Origin: JAGLCY01 sp965369705
GTDB taxonomy: Bacteria > Krumholzibacteriota > Krumholzibacteriia > LZORAL124-64-63
DNA: 23,649 bases
Reading direction: 5' to 3'
NCBI GenBank assembly: GCA_965369705.1
Contig: CBDURF010000040.1
Span: forward strand, 1 to 23,649
The notes beneath the pieces were generated by a model. It was not told the DNA's origin, made no database searches, and worked only from the letters and a program-made list of their open reading frames with translations. Positions 18,080 through 23,649 of the stretch are shown here, in pieces; position 1 is the first letter of the stretch; each line of letters starts with the position of its first letter. The position numbers were made by a program, and so were the translations under genes.

Positions 18080-18127
18080 TAGTCTGGATAATGTCGACTC
18101 ACCAATCCCCATGAAAACAAATGGGAA

Positions 18128-18286
18128 ATGGTTCAACTCAGGAAAAAATATGATGTGGCGATCGCCGCGGTCCTCGGGATTGTCATGATCCTTCTTCTGG
18201 TTCCGAAAGTGGACCGGATGACGACTGATCATCCCCAATTCATCGCAGGCGGGGATCACCAGCACTATTATACCATGGCCTCGGGG
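18128..18286 (+). pseudogene. 5' remnant of a membrane protein gene (possible glycosyltransferase-like)
   Basis: From ATG 18128 the frame reads like a real protein for ~52 residues: basic start 'MVQLRKKYDV', one TM helix (~9-26, 'VAIAAVLGIVMILLLV'), then 'FIAGGDHQHYYTMASG'. A 'GGD..HYY.MA' element after the first TM helix resembles polytopic glycosyltransferases of the PMT/DUF2029 kind. After that the frame turns into Pro/Arg-rich sequence running antisense over the thioesterase gene, so no full-length product is plausible. I read it as a truncated gene left by a deletion or rearrangement. Alternatively it is a genuine small membrane protein with an unusual C-terminus. No strong SD is seen. 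Confidence 0.4.
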
Positions 18287-18349
18287 CCGCCCCCGCAAAC
18301 AGGATGCCCGGCCCGACGGCGCGAAATTCATGACGCCACGCCCCGGACT

Positions 18350-18775
18350 TCAAAGTCCGTCGCCCCCGCCCCCGGGCGCGGACTTTTCGAACACCGCCCG
18401 CACTTCCCCCGCCAGGGGCACGGCTCTACCCGTCCCCGTATCCACCACCGCGAAGGTCACATCGGCGTCAGCCACCAGCTTGCCGGTCGTCTGGTTGAGG
18501 ATATCCTGGTGGATGACGCCCGTCTTGGCGCCCAGTTCACCCATGGTCGAGCGGATCTCCAGGACCGTGTCCACGGGGGCGGGGCGGCGATAGTTGATGG
18601 TCAAGGCCGCCACCACGATGCCCAGGTTCTTTTCTTTCCAGACCGCCAGATCCAGATTGTCCTCGAGGAAGGACCAGCGGGCTTCCTCGAGCAACTCCAG
18701 GAAGCGGGCGTTGTTTACATGGCCGTAGGAGTCGCAGTGATAACTCCTGACCTTGATGGTCGTCGTGTGGCTCAT
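18350..18775 (-). CDS. Acyl-CoA thioesterase, hotdog fold (4HBT/YbgC/FadM family)
   Basis: 141 residues, the usual length. Hydrolyses acyl-CoA thioesters; cytoplasmic. The family motif appears as 'VRSYHCDSYGHVNNARFLEL' (9-28), with catalytic Asp15 followed by Gly-His-Val-Asn-Asn; the long hotdog helix follows ('LELLEEARWSFLE'). 'ALTINYRRPAPVDT' and 'DVTFAVVD' give the central strands. GGAGGA sits ~5 nt before the ATG. It is the last gene of the - strand cluster, 22 nt after the cupin gene. A small hairpin (GGACT-TTGA-AGTCC) overlaps its stop codon but lacks a T-tract. Acyl substrate not predictable. Confidence 0.9.
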   Translation of the reverse strand: MSHTTTIKVRSYHCDSYGHVNNARFLELLEEARWSFLEDNLDLAVWKEKNLGIVVAALTINYRRPAPVDTVLEIRSTMGELGAKTGVIHQDILNQTTGKLVADADVTFAVVDTGTGRAVPLAGEVRAVFEKSAPGGGGDGL

Positions 18776-18797
18776 TCATTCCTCCAAATGGTCCTGC

Positions 18798-19298
18798 TCA
18801 GGTCAACCGCCGGATGATCTCTTCATGCTCGGGAAATTCTTTCAGCAGACGGGCGCGCAGGCCCAGTTCGAAATCCGCGTGGTCGAAACCCGGGGCGAGG
18901 GTGCATCCCGCCAAGGCGTAGGAATCCTCCTCGGCAAGCGAGGCCCCGAACCAGCACCCGGCCGGCACCGTCGCCTGAAACACTGGGCCGGCGGCGGTAT
19001 CGAGTCCAAGTTGCAGCACACGGGCACCCCTGCCTTTTTCCAGCAGATGAAGGTTCAGGGGACCGCCCGCATACAGGTGCCAGATCTCATCCATCTTCAA
19101 ACGGTGCAGCTTCGAGACGTCCCGGCCGTCCAGCAGATAGTAGATGGCCGTCCCGAACGGTCTTCGCCTCCGGGGTCCGCCAAATCCACCACCCAGCCGG
19201 GCCGTCCGGTCCGAGCGCCAGGTCTCACGGAAATATCCACCCTCGGTATGCGGCTCCAGGCCCAGGCTCTCGATCAGGCCCGCGGCTTCGCGGTGCAT
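18798..19298 (-). CDS. Cupin domain protein (DUF985/Cupin_5-type)
   Basis: 166 residues. The N-terminal 'LGLEPHTEGGYFRETWRS' is the hallmark of the DUF985 cupin family. It continues with 'AIYYLLDGRDVSKLHRLKMD', 'EIWHLYAGGPLNLHLLEKG' and 'VPAGCWFGASL', which form the jelly-roll with potential metal or sugar-binding His residues. No biochemical role is firmly known for this family. Its start lies 2 nt after the stop of the PLP enzyme gene, with GGAAGGAG overlapping that stop, indicating tight translational coupling. Cytoplasmic; no signal peptide. Family call is solid, function open. Confidence 0.88.
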   Translation of the reverse strand: MHREAAGLIESLGLEPHTEGGYFRETWRSDRTARLGGGFGGPRRRRPFGTAIYYLLDGRDVSKLHRLKMDEIWHLYAGGPLNLHLLEKGRGARVLQLGLDTAAGPVFQATVPAGCWFGASLAEEDSYALAGCTLAPGFDHADFELGLRARLLKEFPEHEEIIRRLT

Positions 19299-19300
19299 GC

Positions 19301-20254
19301 CTACTCCTTCCCGGCCAGCCAGGGCAGCCGGTCAAGGTCCACGTTGCCGCCCGACAGGATGATCCCGATGCGGAGCTCCGCCACTTCCTCGGGCCTGGCC
19401 AGGACGGCGGCCGGACAGACCGCGGCGGAGGGTTCGATGACGATCTTCATCCGCTCCCAGATCAGTCTCATGGCGGCGATGATGTCCGGATCGCCGACGG
19501 TCCAGATCGCCGAGACATGCTCCTTGATGATGGGAAAATTCCGCTCCCCCAGGCTGGTCAGCAACCCGTCCGCCACCGTGTCGGGGTCGACCGAAGGAAT
19601 GATGCGGCCGGCGGCCAGGGAGCGGGCGGCGTCATCGGCGCCGGCCGGTTCGGCGCCGATGACGCGGATATCCGGGGCCAGGGCCTTCACTGCCAGGGCG
19701 GTGCCGGACAACAGGCCGCCGCCCCCCACCGGGGCCATGACCACGTCCAGAACAGGGACTTCCTCCATCAGTTCCACCGCCGCGGTGCCCTGACCGGCGA
19801 TGATGGATTCGTTGTCGTAGGGATGAACGAAGGTCGCTCCGGTCCGTTCAACCACCGCGGCGAGGGTATCCTCGCGGGCCTGCAGCGTGGGCTCGCAGGT
19901 GATGATTTCCGCCCCGTAACCTTCTACGGCCGCCCGCTTGACGGCCGGAGCATTTGTAGGCATCACGATGTAGGCCGGAATCCCCCGCAGCCGGGCGGCC
20001 AGAGCCAAGGCCTGGGCGTGGTTGCCGGATGAGTGGGTGGCCACGCCGCGGTCCGCCTCGTCATCGTGCAGGGACAGCACGGCGTTCGTGGCGCCGCGCA
20101 TCTTGAAGGCGCCCACTTTCTGGAAATTTTCGCACTTGAAGAAAAGGGAAGCGCCGGCCAGACGATCCACCGCGGAGCAGGTCAGCACCGGGGTGCGGTG
20201 CACCCTTCCGGCGATCCGTGTCGCGGCCTGTCTGATGTCTTCGATAGAAACCAC
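19301..20254 (-). CDS. PLP-dependent threonine/serine ammonia-lyase or serine racemase-like enzyme
   Basis: 317 residues from GTG 20254, where homology should start ('VSIEDIRQAATRI'); GGGGAT lies just upstream. A TTG at 20311 would add 19 unconserved residues. Fold type II PLP enzyme: Lys51 in 'GAFKMRGATNAV' is the Schiff-base lysine, 'SSGNHAQALA' (75-84) binds substrate and 'GGGGLLSG' (~177-184) holds the PLP phosphate. It lacks the C-terminal ACT-like regulatory domain of biosynthetic IlvA, so it belongs with short catabolic threonine dehydratases (TdcB) and serine racemases. These deaminate or racemise Thr/Ser, giving 2-oxobutyrate or pyruvate. It lies downstream of a solute symporter and overlaps no gene, suggesting catabolism of the imported compound. 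Confidence 0.88.
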   Translation of the reverse strand: MVSIEDIRQAATRIAGRVHRTPVLTCSAVDRLAGASLFFKCENFQKVGAFKMRGATNAVLSLHDDEADRGVATHSSGNHAQALALAARLRGIPAYIVMPTNAPAVKRAAVEGYGAEIITCEPTLQAREDTLAAVVERTGATFVHPYDNESIIAGQGTAAVELMEEVPVLDVVMAPVGGGGLLSGTALAVKALAPDIRVIGAEPAGADDAARSLAAGRIIPSVDPDTVADGLLTSLGERNFPIIKEHVSAIWTVGDPDIIAAMRLIWERMKIVIEPSAAVCPAAVLARPEEVAELRIGIILSGGNVDLDRLPWLAGKE

Positions 20255-20341
20255 GCTGATCCCCGCTGGAAACCCGTTCGGTAATCGTCTGCACAGTCTA
20301 CCGTGAACCAATCACCAGGGCACGGGGATTCTGGCGCTCGG

Positions 20342-21808
20342 TCAGTCCGCGGTCGTTCCCCAGGACTTGTCAACGCATTCCCGGGGCGCGGGCCGCCCGG
20401 CGAAGGTCCCGATGAGGATCACGACCAGCCCCACCGTCGTTCCCACCACAAAACCATGGATCCCGGCCAGGGCCCCCGGCAGTTCCGGCAGCCACCCGAG
20501 GCGCGGCCAGGCCTGCCAAAGAAGTGCGGCGAACACCCCGGTGATCATGCTCCATAAGGCTGCCTTGGAGCTGGTCCGTTTCCAGTACAGACCGAACAAC
20601 AGCGGCCACAGGTTGGTCGAGGCTATCACGGCCCAGGAAAACGCCGTCAGCACCAGCACGAGCGCCGGCGGCTTGAGCGCGATCAGAAGGCTGATCACAC
20701 CCACCGCCAGACTCATCAGGCGAGTGGCCTTGAGTTCCGCCGCCGGGGACAGGGTGCGGCCCAGCCCGTTGATCCACACGTCGTTGACCATCGAGCTGGA
20801 AATGATGATCAACACCCCGGCGAAGGTGCTCATGCCCGCGGCCACCACTCCGGCCAGAAACAGCGCTCCGCCCCAGTCGTTCAGGACCAGCTTGGTCAGG
20901 GCGGGAATCGCCTGGTCGGCGCTGGACAGTTCGGGAACCAGCACCCGGGCTACGGCTCCGGTCAGGTAGGGCAGGAGCGCGACCGAGGCGCCGATGGTGA
21001 CGATCACCGTGCCCAGGCGGAGCATCTTGTCGTTCTTGATGGAATAGAAGCGCACCAGCAACTGCGGCATGCCCCAGGTGCCCAGACTGACGATGAGCGT
21101 GAAACTGATCAGTCCCGCCCAGCCCCACACTCCGGGCGTATTGACCAGACCCGGGTCCACGGTGTTCAGACGGTCCACCAGGGCGGTCATCCCGCCAACC
21201 TTCTGCAGGGACATGAACGTCAGGAGAAGAAGCGCAGCGATCATCACCAGGGCCTGCACGAAGCTCGTATAGACGACCGCCAGGTATCCCCCGACGGCGG
21301 TGTAGAAGAGGATCACCACGCCGGAAATGAGGACCCCGCTCCAGTAGGGCAGATCCATCAGCACCTCGAAGGTGTTGGCCATCCCCTTGAGCACGCTGAC
21401 GTTGTAGATGATGAGGAACAGCCCCGTCGTCGCCGCGCTGAAAATGCGCGCTTCGGCCGAACCATACCTGCCGGCGAAGAATCCGGGCAGGGTCATGGCG
21501 TCGAGGTTTTCGGTGAAGCGGCGAATCCGGCGGCCCAGGATGATCCAGGCCAGGGTCGTCCCCACCAGCACGTTGCCCGCCCCGACCCACAGCGTGGCCA
21601 GTCCGAACTTCCAACCGAAGGCGCCGCCCCCGATGATCACCACGCTCGAATAGTAGGCCGCCACGAACGAGAGGGCCGTCACCCAGGGACCCACGGACCG
21701 GCCCCCGATGGCGAAATCCCCCACGCTACGACTGCGGCCGCTCATGACCATGCCGATGGCGGCCAGCAGGCCCAGATAGACCACCAGAACGACGATGTAG
21801 ACGATCAT
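20342..21808 (-). CDS. Sodium:solute symporter (SSS family)
   Basis: 488 residues, about 13 hydrophobic helices. Imports a solute with Na+. The N-terminal 'YIVVLVVYLGLLAAIG' helix, the 'GRSVGPWVTALSFVAAYYSS' segment, 'VGGYLAVVYTSFVQALVMI' and 'ASTNLWPLLFGLYWKR' match the SSS pattern (PutP/PanF-like). The family is clear, but sequence alone does not fix the substrate; the downstream PLP enzyme favours an amino acid. The gene overlaps the upstream 40-residue ORF by ATGA, so its translation is probably coupled to that small protein. The next gene begins 87 nt downstream (30 nt if TTG is used). Confidence 0.93.
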   Translation of the reverse strand: MIVYIVVLVVYLGLLAAIGMVMSGRSRSVGDFAIGGRSVGPWVTALSFVAAYYSSVVIIGGGAFGWKFGLATLWVGAGNVLVGTTLAWIILGRRIRRFTENLDAMTLPGFFAGRYGSAEARIFSAATTGLFLIIYNVSVLKGMANTFEVLMDLPYWSGVLISGVVILFYTAVGGYLAVVYTSFVQALVMIAALLLLTFMSLQKVGGMTALVDRLNTVDPGLVNTPGVWGWAGLISFTLIVSLGTWGMPQLLVRFYSIKNDKMLRLGTVIVTIGASVALLPYLTGAVARVLVPELSSADQAIPALTKLVLNDWGGALFLAGVVAAGMSTFAGVLIIISSSMVNDVWINGLGRTLSPAAELKATRLMSLAVGVISLLIALKPPALVLVLTAFSWAVIASTNLWPLLFGLYWKRTSSKAALWSMITGVFAALLWQAWPRLGWLPELPGALAGIHGFVVGTTVGLVVILIGTFAGRPAPRECVDKSWGTTAD

Positions 21809-21927
21809 GACTTTCCCCCGCGATCCCTGGCCCGGTCGACCAGGGCCCAGACGAGAGCCAGGATTATGGTCCCCCCGAGAACCAGGAAAGCCCCGAAGGT
21901 GAGCCAGGACATATGAAACGGCGCCAT
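21805..21927 (-). CDS. Small single-TM symporter accessory protein
   Basis: A 40-residue frame in the gap between the outer-membrane gene and the symporter. It starts at ATG 21927 with GAGGT 5 nt upstream (overlapping the previous stop region) and ends in a TGA that overlaps the symporter ATG (ATGA, 21808-21805). It has one hydrophobic helix, residues ~8-30 ('WLTFGAFLVLGGTIILALVW'), and a basic tail 'DRARDRGGKS', so the C-terminus should be cytoplasmic. A second Met at residue 6 (21912) could also start it. Tiny one-helix proteins encoded beside SSS or NSS transporters are known (symporter small accessory/MetS-like subunits), and this fits by size, position and coupling. Function is inferred. 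Confidence 0.75.
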   Translation of the reverse strand: MAPFHMSWLTFGAFLVLGGTIILALVWALVDRARDRGGKS

Positions 21928-21935
21928 CTTCTACC

Positions 21936-23192
21936 TCACGGAAGCGCGTAGGCCAGTTGCCAACGCAGGAAATGGACGGTCGACGTCAAGGGTGGAAACC
22001 CACCGCGGCCGTCGTGGAAACGCCCCGGGTCAAGCATCTCCCATAACAGGTGGCCCTTCAGGCCCGGCAACAGATCGAAGGTCAATTCCGTTTCGGTCAG
22101 GGCCCCTCGCGGTATCCAATCCGTCTGGGGGGCCAACAGGTAGTAGGCGCTGAACCGGAACCGGAACGAATCCCCGAAGGGACGAGTGACCTCCGCGTGT
22201 GGCGCGGCGATATTCTCCCAGGCCGCCACCGTGACCCGCCCGGGAGTACTCTCGCCGATCAGGGTGTAGATGTAGAGTTCACTCCATTTGGGCCAACGGC
22301 CCCAGGGCGTGCGGAAGGCGTGCAGGTCACCGCTGGCGCCGGAATAGTAGAAGAACCCGGCCTTGCCGCGCCAGGCCGAACCCAGATCATCCGCGAGGTG
22401 GGCCTGCAGGGCCAGGGCGAAGCCGTCGGGTTGATCGGACGGGCTGGAACTTTCCTTCTGGTATTGGATGCCCAGTTCTCCCATCAGATCTCCGGTATCG
22501 CCCAATTCGTGGTCGATCCGGCCTCCGAGGGTCAACACCTGCAGATGGGGCAGATTGTGATCCGGATCCACTTCGTTCTTCCAGATCAGGGACCACTTGG
22601 CCGCGCCGTGGGCCAGGCGGACCGCCACCGCGGTCTCATCGGCGTCGGTCAGGGGCCGGTCCAGATCTCCGGCCAGAACGAGTGGATCCCGCTTTGGATT
22701 GTGGATCACCGCCAGGTCCAGGTCGCCGCCCGCCAAGGGAGTCTGTAAACGGATCGCGTTCTGGTAGATGCTGCGACTGCCGTCCAGCGGGTGCCCTTCC
22801 AGCATCAAAAAACCGCGGTCCCAGATGATGTTGTGACGGCCGACCGTGAGTTTCGTATTCGGAAAGATGGACCAGGCCCAATAGCCCTGGTCCAGTATGA
22901 TTTCGTCCCAGTCGAAGGGGATGTCGTCGGGCCGCACGACGCGACGGTGTTCATTGGTCAGCAGGATCTTGAACTCGTGATGCCCGGTGGCGGCCTTGGC
23001 GCCGGCCCGGGTACGGAACCGGATCCAGTTGCGGTCGGGTTCCGGAGCGAAATGAAAGACGCCGTCGAGGATTTCCTGGCGGACCCGCAGATCGAACAGC
23101 GGGGAGATAGTGAACGAAGATGCGCCCTGCTCCGCCGCGGCAACCGCGGGCAGGCTCGCTAAAACCATGACTATCAACAATAAATATCTCAC
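21936..23192 (-). CDS. Outer-membrane beta-barrel protein (alginate-export/porin-like)
   Basis: 418 residues from GTG 23192. This start has GAAAGG (23204-23199) 6 nt upstream and gives a clean signal peptide: 'MRYLLLIVMVLASLPAVAAA' with cleavage near AAA-EQ. A TTG at 23234 would add 14 residues in front of it. The mature protein alternates amphipathic strands ('NWIRFRTRAGAKAATGHHEF', 'FPNTKLTVGRHNIIWDRGFL', 'FRFRFSAYYLLAPQTDW') ending in a strand 'VHFLRWQLAYALP'. Early 'WIRFRTRAG' and 'VGRHNIIWDRG' elements resemble alginate-export-type barrels. It lies 8 nt before the small TM gene and heads the cluster, so it may admit the symporter's substrate. A hairpin covers the translation start (separate entry). 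Confidence 0.82.
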   Translation of the reverse strand: MRYLLLIVMVLASLPAVAAAEQGASSFTISPLFDLRVRQEILDGVFHFAPEPDRNWIRFRTRAGAKAATGHHEFKILLTNEHRRVVRPDDIPFDWDEIILDQGYWAWSIFPNTKLTVGRHNIIWDRGFLMLEGHPLDGSRSIYQNAIRLQTPLAGGDLDLAVIHNPKRDPLVLAGDLDRPLTDADETAVAVRLAHGAAKWSLIWKNEVDPDHNLPHLQVLTLGGRIDHELGDTGDLMGELGIQYQKESSSPSDQPDGFALALQAHLADDLGSAWRGKAGFFYYSGASGDLHAFRTPWGRWPKWSELYIYTLIGESTPGRVTVAAWENIAAPHAEVTRPFGDSFRFRFSAYYLLAPQTDWIPRGALTETELTFDLLPGLKGHLLWEMLDPGRFHDGRGGFPPLTSTVHFLRWQLAYALP

Positions 23193-23211
23193 GGGCACCC
23201 TTTCGGTGCCC
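23193..23211 (-). promoter_or_regulatory. Hairpin enclosing the SD of the outer-membrane gene
   Basis: On the - strand, GGGCACC (23211-23205), loop GAAAG (23204-23200), GGTGCCC (23199-23193): a perfect 7-bp stem. The SD GAAAGG occupies the loop and first stem base. The GTG start (23192) abuts the stem end. When folded, the stem would fill the space between SD and start codon, so translation should depend on its opening. Confidence 0.5.
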
Positions 23212-23273
23212 CAACAATGGTCTGGGATTTTCAACTTGGCAAGGTCGGGATGGGGACTTGACAGGCTGGAAAT

Positions 23274-23303
23274 AAGAAGACCGTCCCGCCGAATGGCCTT
23301 CTT
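23274..23303 (-). terminator. Probable terminator of the RRM gene
   Basis: On the - strand, AAGAAGGCC (23303-23295) pairs with GGTCTTCTT (23282-23274), 9 bp with one G-U pair and a 12-nt loop, followed by ATTTCC. It lies 25 nt after the RRM stop and before the outer-membrane gene, so the two are probably separate units. Confidence 0.55.
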
Positions 23304-23327
23304 CTTGATCAGGCGTTCAGGGGGAAA

Positions 23328-23597
23328 TTACCAGGACCGCCGAGGCGGCCGTGCCCCCCGGTCCCGCGCTTCGTTGACGCGCAGGGTGTTCCCGCCGAAA
23401 TCGGTTCCGTCGAGGGCCCCGATGGCCTTGGTCGCGGCCTCCGGAGCCATTTCCACGAAACCGAAACCCCGCGAACGGCCGGTTTCCCGGTCGTTGATCA
23501 AACTGACGCTGGCCACATCACCATGCTGGCCGAAGAGTTCCTTCACATCGTCCTCGGTTGCCGTAAATGGTAGATTTCCCAGATAGATCGTCTTCAC
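23328..23597 (-). CDS. Small RRM-type RNA-binding protein
   Basis: 89 residues from GTG 23597, preceded by GGGAG with 6-nt spacing; the frame stays open upstream but homology starts at 'MKTIYLGNLPFTATEDDVKE'. A single RNA recognition motif: RNP2 'IYLGNLP' (4-10) and RNP1 'RGFGFVEM' (43-50) with the two Phe that stack on RNA bases. It ends in a short basic tail ('RDRGARPPRRSW') that would add RNA affinity. This is the standard size of bacterial Rbp/RRM proteins, which bind single-stranded RNA and are often cold- or stress-induced. Its promoter lies at or beyond the right edge. Family certain; targets unknown. Confidence 0.92.
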   Translation of the reverse strand: MKTIYLGNLPFTATEDDVKELFGQHGDVASVSLINDRETGRSRGFGFVEMAPEAATKAIGALDGTDFGGNTLRVNEARDRGARPPRRSW

Positions 23598-23649
23598 ACA
23601 GTACTCCCGCTGCTTTTGAAAAAATGGACTTCCAGATTCCAACAAAAGC

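Noticed and set aside
19144..20306. Several plus-strand frames opposite the PLP and cupin genes
   Set aside because: Shadow frames with low-complexity Arg/Pro/Gly translations and no start signals.

Overview
The window comes from a GC-rich Gram-negative bacterium. Lipoprotein signal peptides, RND efflux permeases, a predicted outer-membrane barrel and a periplasmic-type coiled-coil lipoprotein all imply an outer membrane. A b558-type (diheme) succinate dehydrogenase/fumarate reductase and a Hanks-type Ser/Thr kinase fused to TPR repeats fit an uncultured FCB-type or delta-proteobacteria-like lineage. That placement is an inference from gene content; no rRNA or tRNA marker is present.

Left third (1-8.7 kb, + strand): the 3' end of a beta-propeller-like protein and a GC-rich hairpin precede a three-gene RND efflux operon. 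The operon holds a lipoprotein adaptor and two different permeases, with no outer-membrane channel gene in the window. The second permease carries extra hydrophobic segments. The convergent gap that follows holds three perfect 12-bp palindromes.

Middle (8.7-18.1 kb): a coiled-coil lipoprotein (- strand) lies behind a near-consensus sigma-70-type promoter. The leader of that promoter contains three tandem 11-bp repeats and an inverted repeat. A second lipoprotein follows on the + strand. Next comes sdhCAB, encoding cytochrome b, flavoprotein and iron-sulfur subunits. Its terminator abuts the stop codon of the convergent kinase-TPR gene. A divergent P-loop protein of unknown function has its own promoter.

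Right third (18.1-23.6 kb): a truncated membrane-protein remnant is followed by a compact - strand gene cluster. In transcription order it encodes an outer-membrane barrel, a 40-residue single-TM protein, a sodium:solute symporter, a PLP ammonia-lyase/racemase-type enzyme, a cupin of the DUF985 type and a hotdog thioesterase. The small protein overlaps the symporter gene by ATGA. I read the first four genes as an uptake-and-catabolism module, probably for a hydroxy-amino acid or related compound. A small RRM RNA-binding protein lies at the right edge.

No CRISPR array, insertion sequence, tRNA or rRNA was seen. Most of the window is chromosomal housekeeping and envelope biology. The least explained items are the small symporter-linked protein, the repeat-rich lipoprotein leader, the P-loop protein and the unusual second RND permease.
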